Source of the DNA: JACVRW01 sp963751835
GTDB lineage: Bacteria; Actinomycetota; Thermoleophilia; Solirubrobacterales; Thermoleophilaceae
Length of the DNA: 64,000 nt
Assembly (NCBI GenBank): GCA_963751835.1
Contig: CAVVWD010000029.1
Location: forward strand, 65,054-129,053
Reading direction: 5' to 3'
The notes below the pieces were generated by a model that ran no database searches, was not told the DNA's origin, and saw only the letters and a program-made list of their open reading frames with translations. Positions 8,328 to 16,799 of this stretch are shown one piece after another. Each line of letters opens with the position of its first letter. Positions within the stretch are counted from its first letter, which is position 1. The translations under genes were made by a program, and so were the position numbers.

Positions 8328-8798
8328 GTGACCATTCGTGTCAACCCCCCCGGCACTCGCGGCGCGCGGGTGCCGACTGCGCTCGTGAAGCTCATCGGCA
8401 GGCGGCAGATCCGGACGTATCGCCGCAGCGGCGAGCAGCGTGTCAGCTCGAGGGCGGGGTTCCCCGTGGTTCTTCTCACCACGCGTGGAGCGAAGACAGG
8501 GCGCACACGGACAGCCCCGCTCGGGGGCTTTCCGGACGGAGAGAACTCTTGGCTCGTCGCCGCCACGATCGGCGGAGCCGCCCGCCACCCGTCCTGGTTT
8601 CTCAACATGGCAAAGCATCCCGACGACATCTGGCTGGAAGTCGGGACAGAGCGGTTCAAGGTTCGCGGTGACTCACTGGAGGGGCAGGAGCGGGCTGAGG
8701 CGCTCGCCCGTATCGCGAAGATCGCTCCTCGCTACGGCAAATACCAGGAGAAGACCGATCGCGAGATTCCTATCGTGCGACTCACCCGAGAGCCATGA
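8328..8798 (+). CDS. nitroreductase/F420-dependent (Ddn-type) oxidoreductase
   Basis: This 156-residue protein belongs to the deazaflavin-dependent nitroreductase family. The diagnostic stretch is VVLLTTRGAKTGRTRTAPLGGF, then SWLVAATIGGAARHPSWFLNM with the conserved His-Pro-x-Trp, and VEVGTERF-like beta strands. Family members use reduced F420 or flavins to reduce quinones or nitro compounds, often at the membrane. F420 use is inferred from family and from the actinobacterial background. It is a single gene. Confidence 0.85.
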   Translation: MTIRVNPPGTRGARVPTALVKLIGRRQIRTYRRSGEQRVSSRAGFPVVLLTTRGAKTGRTRTAPLGGFPDGENSWLVAATIGGAARHPSWFLNMAKHPDDIWLEVGTERFKVRGDSLEGQERAEALARIAKIAPRYGKYQEKTDREIPIVRLTREP

Positions 8799-8862
8799 GT
8801 GACGCGGTGAGCGTGCGTTCAGGGGCCCGCGGCCGCGAGCCCTTGTCAGCCGGGTAGAGCCG

Positions 8863-10422
8863 TCATCGCAGGGCACTCACGCCGATCGAGGTGAGCCGAT
8901 CCGCGAGCCAGCCGGCGTCGGGCGGCTCGCAGCGGAATGCGAGGTAGCCGTCGGGACGGACCACGTACGCGGCATTCGACACGGCGCCGAGGCGACCGTG
9001 CGCGCGCAGCGCCGGGTCGGCCAGCGACTCCACCCCGTCCGGCGTCGCCGGCGCGCTGTCGGCGATGACGAACACCATCACCCGTAGTGCCCGAGCAAAG
9101 CGCTCGGCCAGTTCGATGGCGGCCTCGTGCTCACCCGCTCCGGCACACACCCAGAGCTGAAGTTGGGGAGTGCGCAGGAGCTCGCGGAGGGAGGTGGAGG
9201 AGCCGTCGGGCCGGAGGAGCGGTCCGGCGTCCGGCAGGCGCCGGCCCGGCAGGACGCCGAGCGCGCCGGCCGGCATCCCTCCCGCGACGACCGCGCTCTC
9301 GGGATATGCGATCCCGAGCTCGTGCCCGGCCTCGACCGCGGCGAGCACCTGGGCGGGCGTGGCGAACGCGGCCGCGAGCCCGCGATCGCGCGCGGCCGCC
9401 GCCTCGCCGCCGAGGACGTTCGCCTCGTGCACGGCGCCCGAAGCGGCGACCGTCGCCAGGGCCACTGGACGTCGCTCGGCCTCGTACGAGTCGAGCACCG
9501 CGGGCGGCGCACCGTCGAGGGCAAGCCGCAGCTTCCAGGCGAGGTTGTAAGCGTCCTGGACGCCCGTGTTCATGCCCTGCCCGTTCACGGGCGTCATCGC
9601 GTGCGCGGCGTCGCCCGCGAGCAGCACTCGGCCCGCCCGGAAGCGCCCCGCCACGCGGTGATCGAGCGTGAAGCAGGCCATGTTCTCGGCATCCGCGATC
9701 TCCGGCGCACCGGGCACGTGCCGGTCGATCACGCGCTGGGCGGCGGCCGGCTCGGGCCGCTCGCCGGCGCCGTCGTCGCGGAAGAACAGGCGCAGGCGCC
9801 CGCCGGGCAGCGGCATCGCCCAGAACCCCTCGCCGTCGAGGAACACGGGGATCTCGCCGGGCTCGTACGGCCAGCCGTCGACCGCTGCGTCCATCACCAC
9901 CCATCGGCCCGGGTATTCGCCGCCGTCGAATGGGATCCCGAGCGCCTCGCGCAGGCCGCTGTGGACCCCGTCGCACGCCACCACGAACCCGGCACGGACC
10001 TGCTCGGACCCGACCGTCGCGACGACCCCGTCGTCGTCCTGACCCTCGATCTCGACCGCCAACCCGCGCTCGACCACGGTGTCGAGATGCTCCTCGAGCA
10101 GGACCTCCAGCTCGCGCTGGCGGAGCGACACCGCAGCCGGGTACGCGCTGTCCACGCCGCCGAAGCCGAGGCGGGCGACCTGCCGGCCACCGGAGAAGAG
10201 CCCCACCCCGGTGATCGGGAGCGATGCCGCCACGATCGCCTCGGCCACCCCGGTGTGATCCCAGAGCTCGAGGCTGCGGGCGTGGAGGTCGGTGGCGCGC
10301 GAGACGGCGGCGCGCTCCGGGGCGGCGTCGGCGATCCGCACCGCCACCCCGAACCGCTCGAGCTCGCAGCCCAGGCTCAGGCCAACGGGGCCCGCCCCGG
10401 CGATCAGTACCGGTACGTCCAC
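8863..10422 (-). CDS. FAD-dependent aromatic monooxygenase (PheA/TfdB/RdmE type)
   Basis: This 519-residue protein has the three flavoprotein hydroxylase signatures: GxGxxG (LIAGAGPVGLSLG, residues 6-18), the DG motif (VACDGVHSGLREALG), and the GD motif (LLAGDAAHAMTPVNGQGMN). A C-terminal thioredoxin-like region follows (QLQLWVCAGAGEHEAAIEL to VVRPDGYLAFRCE), typical of phenol-hydroxylase and anthracycline-hydroxylase relatives. It should hydroxylate an aromatic ring with NAD(P)H and O2. There is no polyketide or ring-cleavage gene beside it, so the role is open. Confidence 0.87.
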   Translation of the reverse strand: MDVPVLIAGAGPVGLSLGCELERFGVAVRIADAAPERAAVSRATDLHARSLELWDHTGVAEAIVAASLPITGVGLFSGGRQVARLGFGGVDSAYPAAVSLRQRELEVLLEEHLDTVVERGLAVEIEGQDDDGVVATVGSEQVRAGFVVACDGVHSGLREALGIPFDGGEYPGRWVVMDAAVDGWPYEPGEIPVFLDGEGFWAMPLPGGRLRLFFRDDGAGERPEPAAAQRVIDRHVPGAPEIADAENMACFTLDHRVAGRFRAGRVLLAGDAAHAMTPVNGQGMNTGVQDAYNLAWKLRLALDGAPPAVLDSYEAERRPVALATVAASGAVHEANVLGGEAAAARDRGLAAAFATPAQVLAAVEAGHELGIAYPESAVVAGGMPAGALGVLPGRRLPDAGPLLRPDGSSTSLRELLRTPQLQLWVCAGAGEHEAAIELAERFARALRVMVFVIADSAPATPDGVESLADPALRAHGRLGAVSNAAYVVRPDGYLAFRCEPPDAGWLADRLTSIGVSALR

Positions 10423-10498
10423 GAGTTCCGCACCAGCGTAGTCGCTGCGTGACCAGGCTCACGGGAATGGGTCATCCGCTCGGCCCGTCTCCACCTGC

Positions 10499-11176
10499 AT
10501 GAACACGCGCATCCTCGTTCCTCGCCCGGTACCTGACGGCGGTCAGCGGCTGGGAGAACTGATCCGCCGCCGGGCGTCGAGGGCCGCCGACGCTCCGATC
10601 CTTCAGGCGGCGTGGGCGCTGTTCGTCGTGGTGCTCGCGTGGGCTGTCTTGTGGCGCGTGGTGTCGCTGATCCCGGCCGCTGACCCTGCATTGGCGGTGT
10701 CCGGCTGCGCAGGCGTCATCGTCCTGGTTGGGCTCCTGTGCCAGCGCTTCTACGTGAACGCCTGGAAGGGGCGGACCCTGACGAGAACGGGGATCGTCCT
10801 CCCCACGAACACGCGCGTTCACCCGTTTGTCGACGCGCTCCTCACCGTGCTGCTCGTATGGCTTGTGGCGAGCACGGTGTTCGTGCTCGTCACGAGCCTG
10901 GCGGACGACGGGAGCCTCGCCGCCTCCGCCCCGGAGATGAGCGAGCAGGGACGCTTCTACCACGCCGGTGAGCTGTACCTGTGGCAGCTGGTCAACGCGC
11001 TGCCGATAATCGAGGCGACCGACACGCTCAACTGGGAGGAGCCGGTGGCGAGCTACAGCGGCATGACGGGGGCGCTGCTCCTGCTCTACAAGGCGCTGGT
11101 CCTCGCGCCAGGCGTATTCGCCGCCCGCCTCGCATGGAAGAACCGCAACACCGCGGAAGCGAAATCAGACGCCTAG
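10499..11176 (+). CDS. multi-pass membrane protein of unknown function
   Basis: This 225-residue protein has four probable membrane segments: around residues 37-57 (WALFVVVLAWAVLW), 65-85 (ALAVSGCAGVIVLVGLL), 110-133 (ALLTVLLVWLVASTVFVLV) and 190-210 (LLLLYKALVLAPGVFAA). The loop before the last segment is acidic. I recognise no family. It sits between the divergent monooxygenase and the acyl-CoA synthetase, with no overlap that would place it in an operon. Confidence 0.65.
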   Translation: MNTRILVPRPVPDGGQRLGELIRRRASRAADAPILQAAWALFVVVLAWAVLWRVVSLIPAADPALAVSGCAGVIVLVGLLCQRFYVNAWKGRTLTRTGIVLPTNTRVHPFVDALLTVLLVWLVASTVFVLVTSLADDGSLAASAPEMSEQGRFYHAGELYLWQLVNALPIIEATDTLNWEEPVASYSGMTGALLLLYKALVLAPGVFAARLAWKNRNTAEAKSDA

Positions 11177-11302
11177 CGCGGCGGCCGGTCTTACCCGGTC
11201 GTGGCGCCGGGCATATGAAACGCGATCGCCTCGAGGACCGCTTCCGAGGGATCTCCCGCCCGGCCCTGCTCGAGGTGCACGTCGTAGTGGGATCATCACC
11301 CC

Positions 11303-12793
11303 ATGGCGAACCTGGCGGAGATGCTTACGAAGACCGTCGCCGAGCACGGCGAACGGATCGCGATCAAGCTCGATGACCTCGAGCTCAACTACTCCCTTGT
11401 CGACCAGGCCAGCGCTCGCGCCGCGGGCCTGCTGGCGGCCAAGGGCGTCGAGGCAGGCGACCGCGTGGGAGTCATGCTGCCAAACGTCCCCTACTTCCCC
11501 TTCGTCTTCTTCGGGGCGCTGCGCCTAGGCGCGGTGGTCGTGCCGATGAACCCCCTCCTCAAGGGCCGCGAGGTCGGGTTTCAGATGAAGGATGCGGGCG
11601 CCAAGGTCATGCTCGGCTGGCACCAGATGGGCGAGGCAGCCCTCGAGGGCAGCGACAGCGCCGGCATCGAGTCCATCCTCGTCGAGCCCGGCGATTTCGA
11701 GGGACAGCTTGGCGCCGCGGAGCCCGTGGATCAGGTCCTCGACCGGGCGGACGACGACACCGCGATCATCCTGTACACCTCCGGCACGACCGGCACGCCG
11801 AAGGGCGCTCAGCTGACCCACGGCAACCTGCTCTCGGCCACACGAATCGCGGCGGACCTGGTCGACGCTCAGCCGGACGGGGTGACCTTCGGCGCGCTTC
11901 CGCTGTTCCACGTGTTCGGCCTGACAACCGGCCTGACCACGTCGACGTGGGTGGGCGCCGAGCTGACGCTGCTGCCCCGCTTCGACGTGGCAAAGGCCCT
12001 GGAGATGATTCAGCGCGACCGGGTGTCCATCTTCCTCGGGGTACCCACCATGTACGCGGCGATGGTGCACCACCCGGACGCGTCGTCCTTCGACACGTCG
12101 AGCCTGGAGCTGTGCGTCTCCGGCGGCGCCGCGATGCCAGTCGAGGTCCTCAAGTCCTTCGAGCAGACCTTCGACTGCAAGGTCCTGGAGGGCTACGGCC
12201 TGTCGGAGACGTGCGCGATCGGGGCCTTCAACCGACCCGACATCGAACGCAAGCCAGGGTCGATCGGGATTCCGGTTGACGGTGTCGAGATGCGCTTGGC
12301 CGACGCAGAGGGCAACGACGTCCCGGAGGGCGAAGTCGGGGAGATCCTGATCCGCGGGCCCGTGGTGATGAAGGGCTATTGGAATCGCCCCGAAGAGACC
12401 GCGGCAGCCATCGACGAGGACGGTTGGCTAAAGACCGGCGACCTCGCGAGGCGCGATGAGGACGGCTACTACTTCATCGTCGACCGCAAGAAGGAGCTGA
12501 TCATCCGCGGCGGCTTCAACATCTATCCCCGCGAGATCGAGGAGGTCCTGTACGAGCACCCCTCTGTCCGTGAGGTCGCGGTCGTCGGCATCCCGCACGA
12601 CAGCCTTGGAGAGGAGGTCGGCGCCGCCGTCGTGCTGACCCCGGACGCCGGCGAGACACCGGGGGATGTCCAGAGCTTCGTCAAGGAGCGCGTCGCCGCC
12701 TACAAGTACCCGCGTCAGGTCTGGTTCGTCGAGGAGCTGCCCAAGGGCCCCACGGGCAAGATCCTCAAGCGGGAGATCCACCCACCGGCGTAG
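11303..12793 (+). CDS. long-chain acyl-CoA synthetase (AMP-forming)
   Basis: This 496-residue protein has the ANL-superfamily P-loop YTSGTTGTPKG at residues 158-168. The substrate-pocket and ATP motif is EGYGLSET, the adenylate-binding motif is KTGDLARRDEDGYY, and the hinge is DRKKELIIRGGFNIYPREIEEV. The terminal catalytic Lys lies in KGPTGKILKREI. It activates a carboxylic acid to acyl-AMP and then acyl-CoA. Length and motifs suit medium- or long-chain fatty acids. It could feed the acyltransferases at 35-42 kb, though they are not linked. Confidence 0.88.
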   Translation: MANLAEMLTKTVAEHGERIAIKLDDLELNYSLVDQASARAAGLLAAKGVEAGDRVGVMLPNVPYFPFVFFGALRLGAVVVPMNPLLKGREVGFQMKDAGAKVMLGWHQMGEAALEGSDSAGIESILVEPGDFEGQLGAAEPVDQVLDRADDDTAIILYTSGTTGTPKGAQLTHGNLLSATRIAADLVDAQPDGVTFGALPLFHVFGLTTGLTTSTWVGAELTLLPRFDVAKALEMIQRDRVSIFLGVPTMYAAMVHHPDASSFDTSSLELCVSGGAAMPVEVLKSFEQTFDCKVLEGYGLSETCAIGAFNRPDIERKPGSIGIPVDGVEMRLADAEGNDVPEGEVGEILIRGPVVMKGYWNRPEETAAAIDEDGWLKTGDLARRDEDGYYFIVDRKKELIIRGGFNIYPREIEEVLYEHPSVREVAVVGIPHDSLGEEVGAAVVLTPDAGETPGDVQSFVKERVAAYKYPRQVWFVEELPKGPTGKILKREIHPPA

Positions 12794-12915
12794 CCTGGCC
12801 GGCCTCTTCCTCGCGCTCGCCGACTGCCCCCGCCTTCGGGAGGTTGCGACGCGATGCGGTCACCCTAGCCCTCCGCACCGGGAGCCCGTCCCTGCCATTG
12901 CGGCCGTCCCGCTCA

Positions 12916-12938
12916 ATAGTTGAGGAGTCGATAGTTGA
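12916..12938. repeat. direct repeat ATAGTTGA in the yceI promoter region
   Basis: ATAGTTGA occurs at 12916-12923 and again at 12931-12938, starts 15 bases apart, directly upstream of and overlapping the -35 hexamer. The spacing is not a whole number of helical turns, so its meaning is uncertain; it could be a second regulator site. Confidence 0.4.
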
Positions 12939-12962
12939 CACCACAAGCTTTCCTGATAAATT
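12935..12962 (+). promoter_or_regulatory. predicted promoter of the yceI operon
   Basis: TTGACA at 12935-12940 is a perfect -35. TAAATT at 12957-12962 gives a 16-base spacer and four of six matches to the -10 consensus. This local stretch is AT-rich in an otherwise very GC-rich sequence. The MarR-type palindrome starts at the -10, where bound protein would block polymerase. Confidence 0.55.
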
Positions 12963-12977
12963 GCTTGAGGACGCAAG
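12961..12977. promoter_or_regulatory. candidate MarR operator, site 1 (yceI operon)
   Basis: TTGCTTG followed by AGGACG and CAAG forms an inverted repeat (CTTG-N6-CAAG at 12964-12977). The 14-base core matches the site upstream of the marR gene (14758-14771) at 13 of 14 positions. It overlaps the predicted -10 of the yceI promoter. Confidence 0.55.
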
Positions 12978-13004
12978 TATTCTCCCCAACGAGAGAGGAC
13001 CCAC

Positions 13005-13538
13005 ATGAGCGACACGACCACCCAGCAAGCGCTGCCCACCGGCACCTGGAGCGCGGACACGATTCACTCGACGGTGGGGTTCGCGGTCCCCTACCTGGCA
13101 GGCACCTTCCAGGGCACGTTCTCCGACTTTGACGCCCGCCTCAGAGACGGCGTTCTGCGCGGGACGGCCGAGGTCGGCAGCGTCCAGGTCAAGGACCCCA
13201 ACCTGGAAGCCCACCTGCAGAGCCCGGACTTCTTCGACGCCGAGCGCTTCCCCCAGCTCAGCTTCGAGGCGCGGGAGATCAGCCGCTCGGGCGACGACGT
13301 GACGATCGCCGGCGAGCTGACCCTGAAGGGCCACACCGAGCCGGTCGAGATCAAGGGCCACGTGAACGACCCGGCGCCCGATCCATACGGCGGCGAGCGC
13401 TTCGGCCTCCAGCTCGAGACGACCGTCGACAGGACGAGGTTCGGCCTCAACTGGAACAACCCGCTCCCCAGCGGTGACCCGGCGCTGGCCAACGACGTAA
13501 CGATCATCGTCGACCTGCAGCTGGCCAAGGAGTCATAG
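13005..13538 (+). CDS. YceI-family lipid-binding-like protein (first copy)
   Basis: This 177-residue protein is a whole YceI domain: WSADTIHSTVGFAVPYLAGTF at the start, SPDFFDAERFPQLSFEA in the middle, LTLKGHTEPVEIKGHV, and a final FGLNWNNPLPSG. The fold is a lipocalin-like barrel that binds polyprenoids or amphiphiles. No signal peptide is present, so this copy is probably cytoplasmic. AGAGAGGA lies before ATG 13005. It is the first gene of a tight three-gene operon with the FMN reductase and a second yceI. Confidence 0.88.
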   Translation: MSDTTTQQALPTGTWSADTIHSTVGFAVPYLAGTFQGTFSDFDARLRDGVLRGTAEVGSVQVKDPNLEAHLQSPDFFDAERFPQLSFEAREISRSGDDVTIAGELTLKGHTEPVEIKGHVNDPAPDPYGGERFGLQLETTVDRTRFGLNWNNPLPSGDPALANDVTIIVDLQLAKES

Positions 13539-14096
13539 GTGCGGGTGCTCGGCATCAGCGGGAGCCTGCGCCGCGAGTCGCACAACACGCTGTTGCTGCG
13601 CGCGGCCGGCGAGCTCGTCGAGAAGCAGGGCGCCGAGTTCGAGGTCTTCGACGGGCTCAAGGCGATCCCGCCCTACGACGAGGACGACGACATCGGCCAC
13701 GGCCCGCCGGCCGTGGCCCGTCTCCGGCGGGCGATCGCCGACGCTGACGCCCTGATGTTCGCGACCCCGGAATACAACTCGTCGATCCCCGGCGTGCTCA
13801 AGAACGCCGTCGACTGGGCCTCGCGGCCGCCCGCCGCGAGCCCGCTTCGCAACAAGCCCGTCGCCGTGATCGGGGCCAGCACCGGGATGTTCGGCGCCGT
13901 CTGGGCCCAGGCCGAGCTGCGCAAGGTCCTGGGCTCGACCGGCGCTCGCGTGACCGACGTCGAGCTCGCCGTGGGGCACGCCCACGAGCACCTCGACCCC
14001 GCCGGGCACCCGTCGGATCCGACCCAGCACGAAGCCCTGAGCGACTCGGTGGGCGTGCTGCTCGCCGAGCTCCAGCACGCGGAGGTGGCCGCCTAG
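13539..14096 (+). CDS. NAD(P)H-dependent FMN reductase
   Basis: This 185-residue flavodoxin-like protein has the N-terminal phosphate loop GISGSLRRESHN, the EYNSSIPGVLKNAVDWASR motif, and GASTGMFGAVWAQ near the C-terminus. All are hallmarks of the SsuE/chromate-reductase-like NADPH-FMN reductase family. It should reduce FMN, quinones or metals with NAD(P)H. The start is a GTG directly after the stop of the first yceI, and its stop touches the ATG of the second yceI, so all three are translationally coupled. Confidence 0.88.
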   Translation: MRVLGISGSLRRESHNTLLLRAAGELVEKQGAEFEVFDGLKAIPPYDEDDDIGHGPPAVARLRRAIADADALMFATPEYNSSIPGVLKNAVDWASRPPAASPLRNKPVAVIGASTGMFGAVWAQAELRKVLGSTGARVTDVELAVGHAHEHLDPAGHPSDPTQHEALSDSVGVLLAELQHAEVAA

Positions 14097-14705
14097 ATGA
14101 CGACCTGGATCTTTGAGCCCGGCCATACCGAGGCCGAGTTCCGGGCCCGTCACATGATGGTCACCTGGGTGCGCGGCCTCTTCAAGGACATCCACGGGCG
14201 GCTCGAGCTCGATTGGGACCGCCGCCTCGAGGCGAGCTTCGAGGGCGAGATCGACGCCACCGGCATCTGGACCGGCGAGGCCGCCCGCGACGCCCATCTA
14301 CGCAGCGCCGACTTCCTCGACGTCGACAACCATCCCAGGATCGCCTTCAGGGGGCGCTTCAGCGAACGCACAGCCGAGACCGCATTCAAGGGCGAGGTGG
14401 AGCTGACGATTCGCGGGGTAACGCGCACCGTCCCACTCGACATCGCCTACATCGGCGAGTGGAAGACGCCATGGTGGGACGGCGACGAGAACAAGGGCGA
14501 GATGCGGCGGATCGGCTTCGAGGCGACCGCCAGGATCGACCGGCACGACTTCGGCGTCTCCTGGCAGGACGAGCTGCCCGGCGGTGGCGTCGTCGTCAGC
14601 AACGAAATCAACGTCACCATCGACGTCGAAGCGATCAGCCTCGACGACCTCGAACGAACCGGAGCGATCGAGTACTACATGCCGGCTTCGGCACCTTCCT
14701 CCTGA
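14097..14705 (+). CDS. YceI-family protein (second copy)
   Basis: This 202-residue YceI domain protein begins WIFEPGHTEAEFRARHMMV and has SADFLDVDNHPRIAFRG and LTIRGVTRTVPLDIAY. It ends in a longer C-terminal tail than the first copy (VEAISLDDLERTGAIEYY). No signal peptide is visible. It is clearly diverged from the first copy, so it is not a recent duplicate. It is the last gene of the yceI operon. An alternating yceI / flavin reductase / yceI order suggests that a lipophilic redox cofactor may be bound by the barrels, which is inference. Confidence 0.87.
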   Translation: MTTWIFEPGHTEAEFRARHMMVTWVRGLFKDIHGRLELDWDRRLEASFEGEIDATGIWTGEAARDAHLRSADFLDVDNHPRIAFRGRFSERTAETAFKGEVELTIRGVTRTVPLDIAYIGEWKTPWWDGDENKGEMRRIGFEATARIDRHDFGVSWQDELPGGGVVVSNEINVTIDVEAISLDDLERTGAIEYYMPASAPSS

Positions 14706-14757
14706 TCGCGCCGCCCGATCCCGCGACTGGGCGCGTGGGCGCGGCCCCCCCAGTACC

Positions 14758-14774
14758 CTTGAGGCCGCAAGCAA
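14758..14774. promoter_or_regulatory. candidate MarR operator, site 2 (marR gene)
   Basis: CTTGAGGCCGCAAG at 14758-14771, extended to CAAGCAA on the right, repeats the motif seen before the yceI operon; the complement carries the same TTGCTTG half-site. It lies seven bases before the marR ATG, where binding would block transcription of the regulator itself. Confidence 0.55.
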
Positions 14775-14780
14775 ATTTCC

Positions 14781-15269
14781 ATGGCCCCGCCTTCAACCAC
14801 GACACCCAAGACCTCGCCCGAAATCGACGCCTTTGTGCGCCTGGTCCGCGCGGGAGTGATCGTCCCTCGCCAGCTGAGCGCTCAGCTGAGCGCCGACCAC
14901 GGCCTGAACATCAACGCTTACGAGGCGCTGCTCCAACTTGCCCGAGCGCCTGACAGGCGGATGCGGCGCGTCGATCTGGCATGCAGCCTTCTGCTCACCG
15001 CCGGCGGCGTCACACGACTCCTGGACGGCCTCGAGCGCGACGGCTTCGTAGGCCGCGAGGAGTGCTCGAGCGATCGCCGTGTCAGCTACGCGGTCCTGAC
15101 CAGTGCCGGCCGCACGAAGCTGCGGGAGGCCACAAAGTCGCATACGAGGCAGATCCGGGAGCTCCTGGGCGGGACGTACGACGAGGATGAACTCGCACAG
15201 CTCGTCGCGCTGCTCGATCGGCTCCCGGGCGTCGATCCCAGCGGCGGCAGCGTCGAAAGCGACTCCTAG
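14781..15269 (+). CDS. MarR-family transcriptional regulator
   Basis: This 162-residue protein has a winged helix: LNINAYEALLQLARAPDRRMRRVDLACSLL, recognition-helix region TAGGVTRLLDGLERDGFV, and a wing with the conserved SSDRRVSYAVLTSAGR. MarR dimers usually repress their own gene and a neighbouring operon until a phenolic or oxidising ligand is bound. No good ribosome-binding site precedes ATG 14781, so the message may be leaderless. The shared palindrome (12961 and 14758) makes it the likely repressor of the yceI operon and of itself. Confidence 0.87.
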   Translation: MAPPSTTTPKTSPEIDAFVRLVRAGVIVPRQLSAQLSADHGLNINAYEALLQLARAPDRRMRRVDLACSLLLTAGGVTRLLDGLERDGFVGREECSSDRRVSYAVLTSAGRTKLREATKSHTRQIRELLGGTYDEDELAQLVALLDRLPGVDPSGGSVESDS

Positions 15270-15351
15270 CGCCTTTTCCGGCCGGCTGGTTACCCCGACG
15301 GCTTCCTCGCCGTTCTGGCCGAGGATTGCCCGCTCGCCGATTCCGACGATC

Positions 15352-15537
15352 ATGACGATCATGTACTTCACTGATGCGTGGGCGCTGACCCCGGCCTACG
15401 GCACCCCGCCGACCGTCATCTGCGGTCCCGGAGACGCCGATCAGGCTCACCAGACGGACGAGTCCTGCTCGCTCGAGCTGCTGGATGCCGCCGCCGATGC
15501 TTTCTTCGAGATCGCCCGCCGCTGGTGCCGGCTCTGA
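15352..15537 (+). pseudogene. C-terminal remnant of an M20-family peptidase/deacylase
   Basis: The reading frame gives YFTDAWALTPAYGTPPTVICG, then GPGDADQAHQTDESCSLELL, then a final helix FFEIARRWC. This is the end of M20 (ArgE/DapE-like) metallohydrolases, including the GPGD and AHQTDE blocks near the last zinc ligand. The remaining part of about 350 residues, with the other metal ligands, is absent; the sequence before 15350 shows no M20 homology. It overlaps the amidase start, suggesting that the full gene once lay directly upstream of the amidase. Confidence 0.6.
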
Positions 15538-16799
15538 GCACGGCCGATGCGACCGAGGCCGCGCGCCTGATCGCGCGCGGCGAGGCGAGCTCCGAGGAGG
15601 TCGTCGGCGCCTGCCTCGAACGGATTGCGGAGCGCGACGCGACCGTCCGCGCGTGGGCGCACCTCGATCCGGAGGCGGCGCTCGCCCAGGCGCGGGCCGC
15701 GGATGCCTCCGATCGGCGCTCGCCGCTGCACGGGGTGCCGGTTGGGGTCAAGGACATCATCGACACCCGCGACCTGCCAACCGAGTTCGGCTCCCCGATC
15801 CACTCGGGCCGGCGCCCAGCGGCTGACGCCGCGTGCGTGGCGCGCCTCCGAGAGGCCGGCGCCGTGATCCTCGGGAAGACCAGGACAACCGAATTCGCGT
15901 ACTTCCACCCGGCGGAGACGCGAAACCCGCTCGACCCGAGTCGCACGCCGGGCGGCTCGTCGAGCGGATCCGCCGCGGCAGTGGCCGACGGGATGGTTCC
16001 GCTGGCGCTGGGAAGCCAGACCGCCGGTTCGACGATCCGCCCCGCATCCTTCTGCGGCGTCCTCGGCCTGAAACCGACCCACGGCCTGATCGACCTGACC
16101 GGCGTCAAGCGGTTGAGCGCCCGGCTCGACACGCTCGGCCTGTTTGCGCGCTCGATCGACGACATCGAGCTGTTGCTGGGCACGCTGACCGGGCAGCGCC
16201 GGGCGGCCGGATCGGCGGCGCCGCCGCCGCGGATCGCCTTCGCCCGCACCGCCCGCTGGGAGCTCGTCGAGCCGGACGCGCGGGCCGCGCTCGAGGCCGC
16301 GGCGCTCGCACTCGCGGACGCCGGCGCGCGGGTCGACGAGCTCGAGCTGCCCGCCGAACTCGAGGCGCTCGTTGACGCCCAGCAGACGATCATGGCGGTG
16401 GACGTGGCCGCCAACCTCGCAGGCGAATACGACAGCCACGGTGATCGCATCAGCGCCGAGCTCAGCGAGCTGATCGAGCAGGGCCGGGCCACGGGAGACG
16501 GCGATTACGAGGCCGCGCTGGCCGCAGCCGAACGCGGCGCCAAACGGCTACCGGCCGTTTTCGAAGCCCACGACATCCTGCTGACCCCGGCCGCCCGCGG
16601 CCAGGCCCCCCGCGGCCTCGACGCCACCGGCGACCCGGTCTTCTGCCGGGCGTGGACGCTGCTCGGAACGCCCGCCATCTCGGTGCCCGGTCCGCTGGGC
16701 GCGGACGGGCTTCCGATCGGCGTGCAGCTCGTAGCCCCGCCGGGCCGCGACGCAGAGCTGCTCGCGGCCGCCCGCTGGGTGTGGCAGGCCCTCGCCTAG
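15525..16799 (+). CDS. amidase (amidase-signature family)
   Basis: From GTG 15525 the protein has 424 residues. The Ser-cisSer-Lys triad is present: Lys in GVPVGVKDIIDT (about residue 76), the Ser-rich GGSSSGSAAAVADG (about 143-156), and the nucleophile in GSQTAGSTIRPAS (about residue 169). The family hydrolyses amides, including nitrile-derived and aryl amides. The GTG overlaps the end of the M20 remnant. The TAG stop (16797-16799) lies within CTAG, the probable insertion target of the IS element that follows. Confidence 0.85.
   Translation: MPALSTADATEAARLIARGEASSEEVVGACLERIAERDATVRAWAHLDPEAALAQARAADASDRRSPLHGVPVGVKDIIDTRDLPTEFGSPIHSGRRPAADAACVARLREAGAVILGKTRTTEFAYFHPAETRNPLDPSRTPGGSSSGSAAAVADGMVPLALGSQTAGSTIRPASFCGVLGLKPTHGLIDLTGVKRLSARLDTLGLFARSIDDIELLLGTLTGQRRAAGSAAPPPRIAFARTARWELVEPDARAALEAAALALADAGARVDELELPAELEALVDAQQTIMAVDVAANLAGEYDSHGDRISAELSELIEQGRATGDGDYEAALAAAERGAKRLPAVFEAHDILLTPAARGQAPRGLDATGDPVFCRAWTLLGTPAISVPGPLGADGLPIGVQLVAPPGRDAELLAAARWVWQALA
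16796..16799. repeat. left copy of 4-bp IS target duplication (CTAG)
   Basis: CTAG directly precedes the left terminal repeat of the IS and supplies the amidase stop codon. The same four bases follow the right end at 18503-18506, as expected for a target duplication. Confidence 0.6.

Noticed and set aside
8863..10422. Secondary-metabolite cluster around the aromatic hydroxylase
   Set aside because: No polyketide, peptide synthetase, terpene or tailoring gene lies beside it; the DHA2 transporter is over 20 kb away.
9127..10452. Long open frames opposite the FAD monooxygenase gene, over 400 codons
   Set aside because: The opposite strand encodes a protein with all three hydroxylase motifs. 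The frames here have Arg/Ala/Gly-rich composition typical of GC-rich readthrough and no family similarity.
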